The notes under the pieces are model-generated. The model saw nothing but the letters and a program-made list of their open reading frames with translations. It made no database searches and was not told where the DNA came from. The position numbers and the translations under genes were made by a program. A stretch of 64,000 nt of DNA, taken from contig JAGGQZ010000025.1 of assembly GCA_018613055.1 (NCBI GenBank), positions 280-64,279 of the forward strand, in the 5' to 3' direction. The DNA comes from Chryseobacterium sp. ISL-80 (GTDB taxonomy: Bacteria > Bacillota > Bacilli > Bacillales > Cytobacillaceae). This document shows, piece after piece, positions 34,994-47,599 of the stretch. How positions within the stretch are numbered: the first letter of the stretch is position 1; each line of letters opens with the position of its first letter.

Positions 34994-35043
34994 ACACAAA
35001 TAGGAGAATGCAAGGTGAAAAAATCAATAACTAGTATGGTAAA

Positions 35044-35080
35044 TCCCTGCCTGAGTTGGAGGGCCCAGGCAGGGAGAAAA
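35044..35080 (-). terminator. First hairpin downstream of aceA
   Basis: TCCCTGCCTG/CAGGCAGGGA stem 40 bp after aceA; no long T-run, so it may protect the message end rather than terminate. Confidence 0.55.
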
Positions 35081-35120
35081 CCCGTTAACCTCAGCCGATG
35101 GAACTGGCTGACAGATTCGT

Positions 35121-36401
35121 TTAAGAAGCAGTGAACTGCGCTTCTTCAGTAGACCCTTTTAGCGCGGTCGTTGAGGAGGTTCCTCCGGAAATGACCATTG
35201 ATACATCATCGAAATAGCCTGTTCCGACTTCGCGCTGGTGTCTTGTTGCTGTGTAGCCGTGCTGCTCGCTTGCGAATTCAGCTTGCTGCAGCTCGGAGTA
35301 TGCAGCCATGCCACGCTCTTTGTAGCCTCGAGCCAGTTCGAACATGCTGTGGTTCAGTGCATGGAAGCCTGCAAGTGTAACGAATTGGAACTTGTAGCCC
35401 ATTTTGCCAAGCTCGACCTGGAATTTCGCGATTGTTTCGTCATCCAGCTTCTTTTTCCAGTTGAATGATGGTGAGCAGTTGTACGCAAGCAGCTTGCCAG
35501 GGAACTTTTCATGGATAGCTTCTGCAAAACGGCGAGCTTCTTCGAGATCAGGCTCGGAAGTTTCACACCAGACAAGGTCAGCATATGGAGCGTAGGCAAG
35601 CCCGCGGGCAATCGCCTGGTCGAGGCCAGCCTTCACACGGAAGAAACCTTCAGGCGTCCTGTCACCTGTGATGAACGGTGCATCATATGGATCGACATCG
35701 CTTGTGATCAAATCTGCCGCATTCGCATCCGTACGGGCAACAATCAGGGTTGGCGTACCCATGACATCCGCCGCAAGTCGGGCGGCAATCAGGTTGCGTA
35801 CTGCTGTCTGTGTCGGAAGCAGTACTTTTCCGCCAAGATGTCCGCATTTCTTTTCCGAAGAAAGCTGGTCCTCAAAGTGAACGCCTGCCGCACCCGCTTC
35901 GATCATGCCCTTCATCAATTCGAACACATTCAGCTGACCGCCGAAGCCTGCTTCTGCATCCGCCACAATCGGTGCGAACCAGTCGATTGAATCGTCTCCC
36001 TCACCGTGAGTGATTTGATCAGCACGCTGCAAAGCCTGGTTGATGCGCTTAACAACAGCCGGTACGCTGTTCGCCGGGTACAAGCTCTGGTCAGGATACA
36101 TATTCCCGGAAAGGTTCGCGTCTGCTGCTACCTGCCAGCCACTCAAGTAAATCGCCTTCAGGCCTGCTTTTACCTGCTGGACTGCCTGGTTGCCAGTCAA
36201 AGCGCCAAGTGCATTGACGAAGTCTTCTTCATTTACAAGCTTCCAAAGCTTCTCCGCACCGCGGCGTGCCAGTGTATACTCAATATCAATCGAACCGCGA
36301 AGCTTAATGACATCCTCCGCAGAATACGTTCTCTCCACTCCAGCCCATCTGCTATCCAATTCCCAACTTTCCTGCAATTGCTTTACACGATCTTGAGTCA
36401 T
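35121..36401 (-). CDS. aceA: Isocitrate lyase
   Basis: Splits isocitrate to glyoxylate and succinate, the first glyoxylate-shunt step, for growth on acetate or fatty acids. The 426-residue protein carries the signature [13 protein letters not shown] with catalytic Cys186, and [10 protein letters not shown] for Mg2+ binding. Follows aceB by 45 bp and shares its transcript. ATG 36401 has AGGAGG upstream. Classic B. subtilis 168 lacks this pathway, so it marks a different lineage. Confidence 0.96.
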   Translation of the reverse strand: MTQDRVKQLQESWELDSRWAGVERTYSAEDVIKLRGSIDIEYTLARRGAEKLWKLVNEEDFVNALGALTGNQAVQQVKAGLKAIYLSGWQVAADANLSGNMYPDQSLYPANSVPAVVKRINQALQRADQITHGEGDDSIDWFAPIVADAEAGFGGQLNVFELMKGMIEAGAAGVHFEDQLSSEKKCGHLGGKVLLPTQTAVRNLIAARLAADVMGTPTLIVARTDANAADLITSDVDPYDAPFITGDRTPEGFFRVKAGLDQAIARGLAYAPYADLVWCETSEPDLEEARRFAEAIHEKFPGKLLAYNCSPSFNWKKKLDDETIAKFQVELGKMGYKFQFVTLAGFHALNHSMFELARGYKERGMAAYSELQQAEFASEQHGYTATRHQREVGTGYFDDVSMVISGGTSSTTALKGSTEEAQFTAS

Positions 36402-36446
36402 TTTTTGTTCCTCCTAATGTTTGTATTATATGAATCTATCAATCTA

Positions 36447-38042
36447 TTAAGCTAAAGCCTGATAGCCAGGCAATGTTAAAAACTCAACAAAATCATCATT
36501 TAAAATCAATTGATCAAACAGCCCTGCTGCCTGCTCAAACTTTCCGTTTTCAAATACCGCTGCGCCGACTTCCAGCTTGATTTTCTCAAGCTCCTCATCC
36601 TTCAGCTCATGGTACATGTCAACCGTCACTTTTCGGCCATTATCGAGAACTCCTTTTGGATGACGAATCCATTGCCACAGCTGGGCTCTGGAAATTTCCG
36701 CTGTAGCAGCGTCCTCCATCAGGTTATGGATTGGCGCTGCGCCGCGGCCGTTCAGCCAGCTGGCCACATACTGGATGCCGACATTGATATTCATGCGGAC
36801 GCCCGCTTCTGTTATAGTGCCATCTGGTACAGCAAGCAGATCAGCTGCTTTAACCTCTACATCCATTTGCTTACCAGATTCTATCTGGTTCGGTTGCGGC
36901 ATCTCTTTATTGAATGCCTCCATCGCAACTGGTACCAGCCCTGGATGTGCGACCCATGTGCCGTCGTGGCCATCGCGGGCCTCGCGTTCCTTATCAGCGC
37001 GGACCTTATTGAATGCTTCAGCATTTGCTTCCTCATCATTTTTGATCGGGATCTGTGCCGCCATGCCCCCCATCGCCGGTGCCTTGCGGCGGTGGCAAGT
37101 CTGGATGGTCAGTAAGGAATACGACCTCATGAATGGAACCGTCATCGTCACTTGTGATCGGTCCGGTAAAATCACATCATCCTGTGAACGCAGTTTTTTC
37201 AGATAGCTGAAAATATAATCCCATCGTCCGCAGTTCAAGCCAGCCGAGTGCTCCTTCAGTTCATATAAAATCTCATTCATTTCGAATGAAGCCAAAATCG
37301 TTTCGATCAAAACAGTTGCTTTAATCGTTCCCTGTGGAATGCCAAGATGGTTCTGTGCATAAACGAACACATCATTCCATAGGCGCGCTTCAAGGTGGCT
37401 CTCCATCTTAGGAAGGTAGAAGTATGGGCCTGTGCCCTGCTCCACCAGCTTTTTTGCATTATGGAAAAAGTACATCGCAAAATCGAATAATCCGCCGGAA
37501 ATCGGGTTGCCATCGAGCAATACATGTTTTTCTTCCAGGTGCCAGCCTCTTGGGCGAACCATTAAAACAGCTGTTTCTTCATTCAATTGATACTTTTTTC
37601 CGTTAGGATTTTCAAAAGAGATTGTCCGGTTGACCGCATCCCTCAGATTGATCTGGCCTTCCACAATCGCTTCCCATGTCGGCGAAGTTGAATCTTCGCA
37701 ATCTGCCATGAAAATTTTCGCTCCGGAATTTAGTGCGTTGATGATCATCTTCCTGTCTGTCGGACCTGTGATTTCCACCCGTCGATCCTGCAAATCTTTC
37801 GGCAGCGCCGCGATTGTCCACTCGCTTTCCCGAATGTGCTTTGTTTCTGGCAGGAAATCCGGAAGCCTGCCAGCATTGATTTCTTCCTGGCACTTTTCAC
37901 GTGCTGCCAGAAGTTCTACTCTACGCTCACCAAAGTGCCGTTCAAGCCGCTCTACAAAATCAAGAGCCTCTGGTGTCAAAATTTCTTCGTATCCGCTTTT
38001 CATGCTGCCCACAATTTCAATTCCTGTAGTTTGTGTCGACAT
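36447..38042 (-). CDS. aceB: Malate synthase A
   Basis: Condenses glyoxylate with acetyl-CoA to malate. The 531-residue length and motifs ([46 protein letters not shown] with the catalytic Arg/Asp region; [16 protein letters not shown]) place it in the malate synthase A class. First gene of aceBA, with a sigma-A-like promoter and array R3 upstream. Confidence 0.95.
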   Translation of the reverse strand: MSTQTTGIEIVGSMKSGYEEILTPEALDFVERLERHFGERRVELLAAREKCQEEINAGRLPDFLPETKHIRESEWTIAALPKDLQDRRVEITGPTDRKMIINALNSGAKIFMADCEDSTSPTWEAIVEGQINLRDAVNRTISFENPNGKKYQLNEETAVLMVRPRGWHLEEKHVLLDGNPISGGLFDFAMYFFHNAKKLVEQGTGPYFYLPKMESHLEARLWNDVFVYAQNHLGIPQGTIKATVLIETILASFEMNEILYELKEHSAGLNCGRWDYIFSYLKKLRSQDDVILPDRSQVTMTVPFMRSYSLLTIQTCHRRKAPAMGGMAAQIPIKNDEEANAEAFNKVRADKEREARDGHDGTWVAHPGLVPVAMEAFNKEMPQPNQIESGKQMDVEVKAADLLAVPDGTITEAGVRMNINVGIQYVASWLNGRGAAPIHNLMEDAATAEISRAQLWQWIRHPKGVLDNGRKVTVDMYHELKDEELEKIKLEVGAAVFENGKFEQAAGLFDQLILNDDFVEFLTLPGYQALA

Positions 38043-38093
38043 TTACTGTCTTCACCCCTTTGTTATAGTACAGTATCAATAACTCTAATATGT

Positions 38094-38121
38094 ATTATAT
38101 AACAGAGTTTTTAGATTGCAA
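38094..38121 (-). promoter_or_regulatory. Candidate promoter of aceBA
   Basis: On the minus strand TTGCAA and TATAAT with a 16-bp spacer, about 50 bp upstream of the aceB start. The 328-bp gap also holds array R3 and the rocA terminator. Confidence 0.65.
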
Positions 38122-38192
38122 CTATTTTGCGAGATTTTTCTGAAAAATTTTTAAAATAGGTCTATAGCCCTTTATCCATAAATAGGTAAAGA

Positions 38193-38311
38193 GTGCAATT
38201 TTACTTATGAAGCATGCAATTAGGGAGTCAGTACGTGCAATTCTTCCTCTTTTCGGTGCATTTAATAGCGGGGACGGTGCAATTCCTGTTCTTGACCTTG
38301 ATCGTGCAATG
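38193..38311. repeat. Intergenic array R3, exact 21-bp period
   Basis: GTGCAATT-type cores start at 38193, 38214, 38235, 38256 and 38277 (four steps of exactly 21 bp), with one more at 38304 out of step. Intervening bases vary. It lies between the rocA terminator and the aceB promoter, about 151 bp upstream of the aceB start. Confidence 0.9.
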
Positions 38312-38325
38312 AATGTTTCCAACGC

Positions 38326-38362
38326 AAAAAAATCCCCTTCTCTCGACGAGAAGGGGATCTCT
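38326..38362 (-). terminator. Terminator of rocA
   Basis: ATCCCCTTCTC-GTCGA-GAGAAGGGGAT then TTTTTT on the minus strand. Confidence 0.9.
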
Positions 38363-38370
38363 AATCTGTA

Positions 38371-39918
38371 TTAGTACATCTCAGAAGTAGTTTTTGCTTG
38401 CATGTGAAGCATCAGGTAGTCAGGTCCGCCAGCTTTTGAATCTGTTCCTGACATGTTGAAGCCGCCGAATGGCTGGTATCCAACGATTGCGCCTGTGCAG
38501 CCGCGGTTGAAGTAAAGGTTTCCGACATGGAAATCTTCGCGTGCCTTCTGGATGTTTTCACGGTTGCGCGTGATTACTGCTCCAGTCAGGCCGTATTCAG
38601 TGTTGTTCGCGATTTCAAGCGCATGGTCGAAGTCCTTCGCTTTTGCGAATGCGACAACTGGTCCGAAAATTTCTTCCTGCATGATGCGAGCCTTTGGATC
38701 AAGATCTGCAAATACTGTTGGCTTAATGAAGTAGCCTTTAGAGCTGTCTCCTTCGCCGCCAGTCATCAAACGGCCTTCTTCTTTGCCGATTTCGATGTAG
38801 CTCATGATCTTGTCGAACGCACCCTGGTCGTTTACAGGACCCATGAATGTACTCTGGTCTGTAGGATCATCTAGCTTTAGCTCATTTGTCAGTTCAACGA
38901 CACGGTTAAGAACCTGATCGTAAACATCCTCAACGACGACAGCACGTGAACATGCAGAGCACTTTTGTCCTGAGAAGCCGAAAGCTGACGCAGTGATGGC
39001 TTGGGCAGCTAATTCAAGATCAGCATCTTTGTCAACCACCATAGTATCTTTTCCGCCCATTTCAGCGATGACACGCTTCAGCCAGATTTGGCCTTCGCTC
39101 AATTTTGAAGCGCGCTCGTAAATGCGCAGACCCACGTCACGTGAACCTGTGAAGCTTACGAAACGAGTGTCTTTGTGGTCAACTAGGTAGTCGCCCACTT
39201 CTGCACCGCTTCCTGGCACGAAGTTAAGGACGCCTGCAGGAAGGCCTGCTTCTTCCATGACTTCAACGAACTTAGCCGCAACAACTGGAGTAGTTGAAGC
39301 CGGTTTCAATAGAACTGTGTTTCCTGTTACGATGGCTGCGACAGTTGTACCAGCCATGATCGCTAACGGGAAGTTCCATGGAGAGATGATGATTCCAACT
39401 CCAAGAGGAATATAGTCATAACGGTTATATTCATTTGGACGGCTTTCTACTGGCACACCGTCTTTGATTCGCAGCATTTGGCGAGCATAGAACTCAAGGA
39501 AGTCGATTGCTTCTGCTGTATCAGCATCTGCCTCGTTCCATGGTTTACCTGCTTCTTTTGTTAAAAGCGCTGAGAATTCGTGCTTGCGGCGGCGAATGAT
39601 CGCAGCAGCCTTGAACAATACATCTGCACGTGTCTCAGGTTTTACTTTTCTCCAAGTCTTGAACGCTTCGACAGCAGCCTGCATCGCTTTTTCAGCAAGC
39701 TCGCGGTTTGCCTTTGAAACGCGGCCAATAACTTCTTCTTTATTGGATGGGTTATAAGATACAATCTTGTCTTCAGTTGAGATCCTCTCTCCGCCAATTA
39801 CCAAATCGTAATCCTGGCCAAGATAGCCCTCTACAGTTTTCAGTCCTGTTAAGTATCCTTCACGGTTTTCATCAACTTTAAAATTCGTGAAAGGCTCGTG
39901 TTTGTATGCCTGAACCAT
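38371..39918 (-). CDS. rocA: 1-Pyrroline-5-carboxylate dehydrogenase
   Basis: NAD-dependent aldehyde dehydrogenase that oxidises glutamate semialdehyde to glutamate, the last step of proline and arginine breakdown. 515 residues, as in B. subtilis RocA/PutC. The NAD site ([28 protein letters not shown]), the catalytic Glu in EMGGKDT and the nucleophile Cys in [13 protein letters not shown] are intact. ATG 39918 follows AGGAGGGG. A cre-like site lies in the leader. Rocr or PutR binding sites were not found. Confidence 0.95.
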   Translation of the reverse strand: MVQAYKHEPFTNFKVDENREGYLTGLKTVEGYLGQDYDLVIGGERISTEDKIVSYNPSNKEEVIGRVSKANRELAEKAMQAAVEAFKTWRKVKPETRADVLFKAAAIIRRRKHEFSALLTKEAGKPWNEADADTAEAIDFLEFYARQMLRIKDGVPVESRPNEYNRYDYIPLGVGIIISPWNFPLAIMAGTTVAAIVTGNTVLLKPASTTPVVAAKFVEVMEEAGLPAGVLNFVPGSGAEVGDYLVDHKDTRFVSFTGSRDVGLRIYERASKLSEGQIWLKRVIAEMGGKDTMVVDKDADLELAAQAITASAFGFSGQKCSACSRAVVVEDVYDQVLNRVVELTNELKLDDPTDQSTFMGPVNDQGAFDKIMSYIEIGKEEGRLMTGGEGDSSKGYFIKPTVFADLDPKARIMQEEIFGPVVAFAKAKDFDHALEIANNTEYGLTGAVITRNRENIQKAREDFHVGNLYFNRGCTGAIVGYQPFGGFNMSGTDSKAGGPDYLMLHMQAKTTSEMY

Positions 39919-39936
39919 TCTATCCCCTCCTATGTA

Positions 39937-39990
39937 TTAAAACGTTTTCATTCCTTTCCCATTCTATCATGAGAGTCTCATAGTGTTCAA
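39937..39990 (-). promoter_or_regulatory. rocA promoter with cre-like site in the leader
   Basis: On the minus strand TTGAAC (39990-39985) and TAGAAT (39966-39961), 18-bp spacer. Downstream of the -10, ATGAAAACGTTTTAAT (39951-39936) matches the CcpA cre consensus with one mismatch, so carbon catabolite repression by roadblock is plausible. Confidence 0.6.
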
Positions 39991-40074
39991 TGCCAACGTA
40001 CTAGCAAGTCTTGGATTGCGAATTTTCTTGATATTTATTATGGCAATATTGTAATTGGGGTAGATTTAAGGACT

Positions 40075-40190
40075 TGGTCGATATATTTTGGAAAGTGGTC
40101 GATATAATTGTAAATGTGGTCGATATAGTTCATTTTCCGCTGATATATTCAAAAATGTGGTTGATATAATTTGATTTTCGCCAATAAAAT
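40075..40190. repeat. Intergenic array R4, 21-bp period
   Basis: Cores of TGGTCGATATA type with the GATATA part at 40080, 40101, 40122, 40142 and 40163 (steps 21, 21, 20, 21), and a degenerate sixth at about 40183. It lies in the divergent rocA/dinB-family gap, about 157 bp from the rocA start and about 100 bp from the plus-strand start. Confidence 0.88.
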
Positions 40191-40283
40191 GATCAGAGGA
40201 AGAAAACTACACTAAATATCGGCAGGGAATCCCCTATATCTAGCGAATAATTATCTATCATTTATAAAAGGAGTCTATTTTAC

Positions 40284-40742
40284 ATGAAAAAACGCCACCA
40301 AGTGCTGTTTACTCAACTGGAATCCTATCGCAGCGAGATTTTAAGTGCGGTGAATACCATTTTAGAAGAAGACGCGGAGAAAATTCCGGCGGGATTCAAT
40401 AATAATATCCGCTGGAACCTCGGACATCTCTATCTTGACCAATATTTATGGATCCAGGCGGTGACAAAGGAGACCGCTGATGTTCCTGAGAATTTCAATA
40501 AGTGGTTCGGCTATGGCACCTCGCCAGCCAATTTTACCGAAGAGACCCCTTCCGTCACTGAGCTAAAGGAATTGCTCCAAATCCAGCCTGCGAGAATCAA
40601 AGAATCATATGGCGAGCGCCTTGAAGAGGAATTCCCGCCAACTGAGATGGGCATGCACACCATCGAGCAGGTGCTCATCCGGACGATTTTCCATGAAGGC
40701 ATGCATCTTCAAACAATACTTAATCTAAAAAAATGCATATAA
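40284..40742 (+). CDS. DinB/YfiT-family putative metal-dependent protein
   Basis: A 152-residue four-helix-bundle protein of the DinB superfamily. Metal-site histidines are visible in RWNLGHLYLDQ (near residue 50) and in the C-terminal FHEGMHLQTIL (near 138-142). Several relatives use bacillithiol or other thiols as cofactor for transferase reactions; the substrate here is unknown. AAAGGAG is upstream of ATG 40284. It points toward camS, and a shared terminator lies between. Confidence 0.8.
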   Translation: MKKRHQVLFTQLESYRSEILSAVNTILEEDAEKIPAGFNNNIRWNLGHLYLDQYLWIQAVTKETADVPENFNKWFGYGTSPANFTEETPSVTELKELLQIQPARIKESYGERLEEEFPPTEMGMHTIEQVLIRTIFHEGMHLQTILNLKKCI

Positions 40743-40776
40743 AAAGCAAAGAGCCAATCTGCTCTTTGCTTCGCTT
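40741..40776. terminator. Bidirectional terminator, dinB-like gene / camS
   Basis: AAGCAAAGAGC-CAATCT-GCTCTTTGCTT with A and T runs on either side, between convergent genes. Confidence 0.75.
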
Positions 40777-41994
40777 TTACTCATAAATATGGACAAATGG
40801 TTCATCCTGGTCCGGCTTCTTGACGATCAGCGCTTCCTGGCCGAGGACGGAGGAGACGCTTACCTGTACGGAGATATAGTTAGGGAAATGCTCCATGACG
40901 AGGCCGGTCACGTACTGGGTGAAGCCTATTGATTCAGCTTTTCCATAAAATTGGATAGGAATCTCGATGTTCAGTTCCTGCAGCTGGCCATCGACATAAA
41001 AGCCTTTGCCGATGACTCCGTTGAAGTTAGGGAAGTATTCTTCGACATCCTGTTTGAAGTTCTGGAAGAATGTCAGATCATCCCTGTGTTCCTTCTCGGC
41101 TTTGTCGGATGGGAAGAGAATATACTCTTCTTTAACATCTTTCCAGCTGCCGATATCGTTGCTTCCCTGGGAAACTTCGGTATAGGCAAAGAAATTCCCT
41201 GGTACGACCGATGATCGGCTTTCCTGCTCAAACAGTCCGATCGTGATTGGCACATTCTTTAACTCGTCGATGGTCCGGAGTCTCTTTAGGACTTGCTGGG
41301 CGATTTTCTTTCCTTCTGCCTCAAGGACGGAACGGGAGATGTTTTTCTCGAACACAGCTCCAAATGCTTCTTCACGATAATAGTGGACTGAATTCAACGC
41401 CAGCCCGATAGCAATGCCGCCAAGCTGGTACGTATCCTTTTTCCCGGATTGGACGAGATAATTATGCTCGAGGATATGTGCCAGATAAATCGGATTCTTT
41501 TCGTTCCGTTTGTGGACATCTCCCTTGCCTGTGTCAATCGGGTTCAGCCCAAGGTTCTTCACTTTGATCTTCGCTCTCTTATTTTTATCTTCCTCTTTGG
41601 CCCGGAGCTCTTCTTCCTTCGCCTTGACCTGAGCCGGGGTCATTTCGCGTTCGAGCCAGGCTGACACGGTGCCTCCATCAAGGTACTGTCCTTCCTTGAA
41701 CACGTATTTGTCGGTTGGAAAAGAGTTTTGAGCAATTCGCATCAGTCCGGTTTCGAATTCCGTGATGTCATAGCGGGTATTCAAATTATTGACGACCATA
41801 CCGCGGGCTTCCCCTGGCTCGAACGGCATGATGGTACGGTAATATTTGTCTGAAATTTTGTATTTCGGGATAATCGCTTTTTCTTTTGTATCATCATCCT
41901 TCTTCTGGACGACCTCTTCCTGTTTTTGAAAATTAGGGGCGCAGGCCGTCAGCAAAAGGACAAGAGACAGTGCGACCATTGAGAGTTTTCTCAT
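40777..41994 (-). CDS. camS: CamS family lipoprotein
   Basis: A 405-residue surface lipoprotein (B. subtilis YerH). The signal peptide ends with LLTAC, lipidated Cys18; the mature part carries the CamS/sex-pheromone family pattern KISDKYYRTIMPFEPGEARG and, near the end, FPNYISVQVSVSSVLGQEAL. In enterococci and staphylococci the cleaved signal peptide acts as a pheromone; a role in Bacillus is not known. Last gene of pcrB-pcrA-ligA-camS, 14 bp after ligA. Confidence 0.9.
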   Translation of the reverse strand: MRKLSMVALSLVLLLTACAPNFQKQEEVVQKKDDDTKEKAIIPKYKISDKYYRTIMPFEPGEARGMVVNNLNTRYDITEFETGLMRIAQNSFPTDKYVFKEGQYLDGGTVSAWLEREMTPAQVKAKEEELRAKEEDKNKRAKIKVKNLGLNPIDTGKGDVHKRNEKNPIYLAHILEHNYLVQSGKKDTYQLGGIAIGLALNSVHYYREEAFGAVFEKNISRSVLEAEGKKIAQQVLKRLRTIDELKNVPITIGLFEQESRSSVVPGNFFAYTEVSQGSNDIGSWKDVKEEYILFPSDKAEKEHRDDLTFFQNFKQDVEEYFPNFNGVIGKGFYVDGQLQELNIEIPIQFYGKAESIGFTQYVTGLVMEHFPNYISVQVSVSSVLGQEALIVKKPDQDEPFVHIYE

Positions 41995-42008
41995 GGCGTG
42001 TACACCTC

Positions 42009-44072
<2,064 letters not shown>

Positions 44073-44117
44073 TTATTTTTAATGAGTTACTTTAAGCCTT
44101 AGCTCTGTTAAACAAGA

Positions 44118-44367
44118 CTGTTGATTTTCGTTCCAGGCGCTTCGCTTTCCGCTGGAAGAATAATGAAAAAGCCCAACTGCCGGCTTTTTCAAAAGGCAAT
44201 TCTTCCTGGCTGGCGCTGAGCCTCCTCGTCGCTTTGCTCCTGCGGGGTCTCACCTGACCAGCTGCGCGCCCGCAGGACATTGATTAGCTTCCTGAATCAG
44301 CCCACGCACGATGGAAATGCGTTAGCATTTTCGGAGGAGTCTACGCGCCTTCCACTAAAATCAACAG
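44118..44367. mobile_element. MITE-like palindromic repeat between pcrA and ligA
   Basis: A 250-bp element bounded by inverted ends: CTGTTGATTTT at 44118 and AAAATCAACAG ending at 44367, matching at 19 of 23 positions when extended. Inside are CAGGCGCTTCGCTTTCCGC, CTCCTGCGGGGTCTC and GGAGGAGTCTACGCGCC, phrases I know from dispersed Bacillaceae repeats of this kind. A nested hairpin (GGAAGAAT/ATTCTTCC around AAAAAGCC/GGCTTTTT) lies at 44152-44210. No open reading frame. It fills most of the 44.02-44.4 kb gap inside the pcrB-pcrA-ligA-camS operon. Confidence 0.8.
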
Positions 44368-44398
44368 GTGTAAAAACAACATTGGGCTTTCATAGAGC

Positions 44399-46651
44399 CT
44401 AAGCCTTCGTAATCGGCGCAAACTTGGCCAGCAAACGCTTGATTCCTGTTGGGCTTGGGAAGGCGATATCCAGCTCGGTTCCTTCACCGGAGCCTTTCAC
44501 GCTGACTACCGTTCCTGTTCCCCACTTGCCGTGCTGGGCTTTGTCGCCAACCTTCCAGTCGATGCCTTCGCCGCCGCTTGCAGCTGCAGCCGGACGGGTC
44601 ACAGCTCCGCGGGTCGGCATTGACGGTCTTGCTGAAGTACCTGGTCTGCCGCCGCTGGCTGGTGTTGGTCTTCCACCGCTGGTTGGAGCAGGTCTTCTGA
44701 CTTTTGGCACGGCGTCTTCAACCAAATCAGCCGGGATTTCCTTGATGAACCGTGATTCCGGATTCATATTCGTGCGCCCGAAAAGGGTACGCATCTGTGC
44801 ATTTGTAATGAATAATTCTTCTTCAGCACGGGTGATTCCCACGTAGGCAAGACGGCGTTCTTCTTCCATCTCATCCTCCTCCATCAAGGAGCGGCTGTGC
44901 GGGAATACTCCCTCTTCCATGCCGATCAGGAACACAACCGGGAACTCGAGTCCCTTGGCTGAATGCAATGTCATCAATGTGACGAAATCTGTTTTTTTCT
45001 CGCCGTCATCGTCAAGACGGTCGATATCGGCAACAAGCGCCAAATCCGTCAGGAACGCGACAAGACTCTTATCTTCACTGCTTTCTTCAAAGCTTTTTGT
45101 TACGGTTAAAAATTCATCTATATTTTCAAGTCTGCTCTGTGATTCCAGCGATTTTTCCGCCTTCAGCATATCGCGGTAGCCTGTCTTATCAAGGACTTCC
45201 TCCACCAGCTCAGTGACCGATAGGTATTCCTGCTGGTGCGTGTAATTGCTGACCAGGTTGCGGAATTCTGCCGCAGCTTTTTCTGCCTTCGGGCTCAGTC
45301 CGATCATTTCAATTGTCTCTAGCGCCTGGAACATCGACAGATCATGCATGGTCGCAAAGTTGGCGATTTTATCAATCGAAGTTGAACCAATTGCGCGCTT
45401 CGGAACATTGATGATCCTCTGCAAACTGATGTCATCATCAGGGTTCGAAATCAGACGAAGATACGCAAGGATGTCCTTGATTTCCTTCCTGTCATAGAAC
45501 TTGATTCCGCCGACGATTGAGTAATCGATGTTCGACTTCAAGAAAGATTCCTCGATCACACGGGACTGGGCGTTCGTACGATAGAGAATCGCGATATCAG
45601 ACAGCTTGCGGCCATTGCGAAGCTGCTCCTGGATTTTCCCGATGACAAACTGCGCCTCTCCCTGTTCGCTATCCGCACGATAGTACATGATTTTATTGCC
45701 CTCAGCATTTTCCGTCCAAAGATTCTTCGGCTTACGGTTCATATTGTTCTGGATGACCATATTTGCCGCCAGCAAAATCTTCTTCGTCGAGCGGTAATTC
45801 TGCTCCAGCAAAATAACACTCGCTCTCGGGTAGTCCTTTTCAAAAGAAAGGATATTCGTGATATCGGCACCGCGCCAGCGATAAATCGACTGGTCGGAGT
45901 CCCCGACGACACAAAGGTTCTGGAATCGCTGCGCGAGCAATTTTACCAGCATGTACTGCGCCCTGTTCGTATCCTGATACTCATCAACGTGAATGTACTG
46001 GAACTTGCGCTGATAGTACTCAAGCACTTCAGGCACGCGGATGAACAGCGTGATTGTCGACATGATCAGGTCATCGAAATCAAGCGCGTTATTCTTGCGA
46101 AGCCTGCGCTGATATTCTTCATACACATCGCTGACTTTCTGTGAAAAATAATCCCCCGCTGTTTTTGCATACTCTTCCGGCGTGATCAATTCGTTCTTCG
46201 CCGAGCTGATCGTTCCTAAAATCGCACGCGGGTCGAACTTTTTCGGATCCATATTCTTGTCCTTCAAGATCGACTTAATGACCGATTGCTGGTCCGTCGA
46301 GTCAAGGATCGTGAAGTTCCGGTTATAACCGAGACGGTCAATGTCCCTGCGTAAAATCCGCACACACATCGAGTGGAACGTCGAAATCCAGATATCATCT
46401 GCCGCTCCGCCCATCATCTTTTGGATCCTCTCGCGCATTTCGCGCGCCGCTTTATTCGTAAACGTGATCGCCAGGATGTTATAAGGATTTATCCCCTTTT
46501 CCACCATTAAATACGCAATCCTGTGTGTCAAAACTCTTGTTTTACCAGAGCCTGCTCCTGCCATCAGAAGAAGCGGTCCATCGACTGTCTTGACAGCCTT
46601 CTGCTGCTCCGGATTCAGGCCGTTCAATAATTTATCCGTTAAAAATTGCAC
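44399..46651 (-). CDS. pcrA: ATP-dependent DNA helicase PcrA
   Basis: UvrD-type 3'-5' helicase essential in Gram-positives for replication fork processing and repair. GTG 46651 is chosen: with it the Walker A Lys in MAGAGSGKT is residue 37 as in Geobacillus PcrA, and GGTGGTGA lies before it; the ATG 46666 lacks a site. Length 750. Further motifs: [37 protein letters not shown]. The C-terminus has a Pro/Gly/Arg-rich linker and a Tudor-like [20 protein letters not shown] end that binds RNA polymerase in relatives. Confidence 0.95.
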   Translation of the reverse strand: MQFLTDKLLNGLNPEQQKAVKTVDGPLLLMAGAGSGKTRVLTHRIAYLMVEKGINPYNILAITFTNKAAREMRERIQKMMGGAADDIWISTFHSMCVRILRRDIDRLGYNRNFTILDSTDQQSVIKSILKDKNMDPKKFDPRAILGTISSAKNELITPEEYAKTAGDYFSQKVSDVYEEYQRRLRKNNALDFDDLIMSTITLFIRVPEVLEYYQRKFQYIHVDEYQDTNRAQYMLVKLLAQRFQNLCVVGDSDQSIYRWRGADITNILSFEKDYPRASVILLEQNYRSTKKILLAANMVIQNNMNRKPKNLWTENAEGNKIMYYRADSEQGEAQFVIGKIQEQLRNGRKLSDIAILYRTNAQSRVIEESFLKSNIDYSIVGGIKFYDRKEIKDILAYLRLISNPDDDISLQRIINVPKRAIGSTSIDKIANFATMHDLSMFQALETIEMIGLSPKAEKAAAEFRNLVSNYTHQQEYLSVTELVEEVLDKTGYRDMLKAEKSLESQSRLENIDEFLTVTKSFEESSEDKSLVAFLTDLALVADIDRLDDDGEKKTDFVTLMTLHSAKGLEFPVVFLIGMEEGVFPHSRSLMEEDEMEEERRLAYVGITRAEEELFITNAQMRTLFGRTNMNPESRFIKEIPADLVEDAVPKVRRPAPTSGGRPTPASGGRPGTSARPSMPTRGAVTRPAAAASGGEGIDWKVGDKAQHGKWGTGTVVSVKGSGEGTELDIAFPSPTGIKRLLAKFAPITKA

Positions 46652-46716
46652 ACTCTTCACCACCATACAAACATTTGTTCTTATTTTATCTCATAATATA
46701 TTTCTATACAACTGGG

Positions 46717-47403
46717 TTATTGCTTTACTGAAGCAACTGTCTTCAATGCCTCATTCAGGTTGCTGTAAATTACATTCCCAACAACGATGACATCAGCATG
46801 TGCAGCCATTTCCGCTGCCTGCTGCGCCGTTTCAATCCCGCCCCCGTAAAATAGGACCGTTTGGTCGAGCACATCTTTTGCAGCTTTTACATATTCAGGA
46901 TTGCCGTACGTGCCGCTGTATTCCAAATAGAAAATCGGCAGGTTGAACATTTTTTCCGCCATCATCGCGTAGGCTTGTACATCTTCGACTGAAAGCTCGG
47001 TCTTCGCCTCGGTCAGTTTGGCTGCCTTGCAATCCGGATTGAGGATGCAATAGCCTTCCATTTTCAGTTCGTCCCAGTCCATCAGGTCGCCATATTCCTT
47101 GACCGCTTTATGGTGCAGCCCGGTAATCCACTCTGGATTGCCGCTGTTCAGCACCGTCGGGATAAAATAAAAATCAAAACCCGGCGTGATCGAGTCGATC
47201 GTCGAAACCTCGAGAATGCACGGAACCGTATACCTGCGGACGCGGGCCATCAAATCGAGGACGCCTTCAAGCGTGACTCCATCCGTTCCTCCAACCAGGA
47301 TTGCGTCGGTTCCAGACTCGCAAATTCTTTCTAATTCTTCATCAGTGATCTCTTTATTTGGATCGAGTTTGAACACATGTCTCCACTCGCGAACATCGTA
47401 CAT
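46717..47403 (-). CDS. pcrB: Heptaprenylglyceryl phosphate synthase
   Basis: TIM-barrel prenyltransferase that joins heptaprenyl diphosphate to glycerol-1-phosphate. The 228-residue length is normal. Motifs are [20 protein letters not shown] at the start, [24 protein letters not shown] and [13 protein letters not shown] for phosphate binding (seen as [20 protein letters not shown]). First gene of the pcrB-pcrA operon, with a TATAAT at about 47442-47447 on the minus strand. Confidence 0.95.
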   Translation of the reverse strand: MYDVREWRHVFKLDPNKEITDEELERICESGTDAILVGGTDGVTLEGVLDLMARVRRYTVPCILEVSTIDSITPGFDFYFIPTVLNSGNPEWITGLHHKAVKEYGDLMDWDELKMEGYCILNPDCKAAKLTEAKTELSVEDVQAYAMMAEKMFNLPIFYLEYSGTYGNPEYVKAAKDVLDQTVLFYGGGIETAQQAAEMAAHADVIVVGNVIYSNLNEALKTVASVKQ

Positions 47404-47560
47404 CCCAGAATTGCCCCCATTCTATCTATCCATTCCACCATTATAGCATTTGTTGCTGGTATATAAAAAAGGAAACATAAGGTTGTTTGCGAGAAATCCG
47501 CAAGTGCTGGCGCCAGGCTTTTTCAAAGTGAAAAATTGATGAATACTCCTATATATGCAG

Positions 47561-47592
47561 AAAAAAGCGTCCCGCCTCCGGAACGCTTTTCA
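47561..47592 (-). terminator. Terminator of the symporter gene
   Basis: AAAAGCGTTCC-GGAGG-CGGGACGCTTTTTT on the minus strand. Confidence 0.85.
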
Positions 47593-47599
47593 GCGATTT

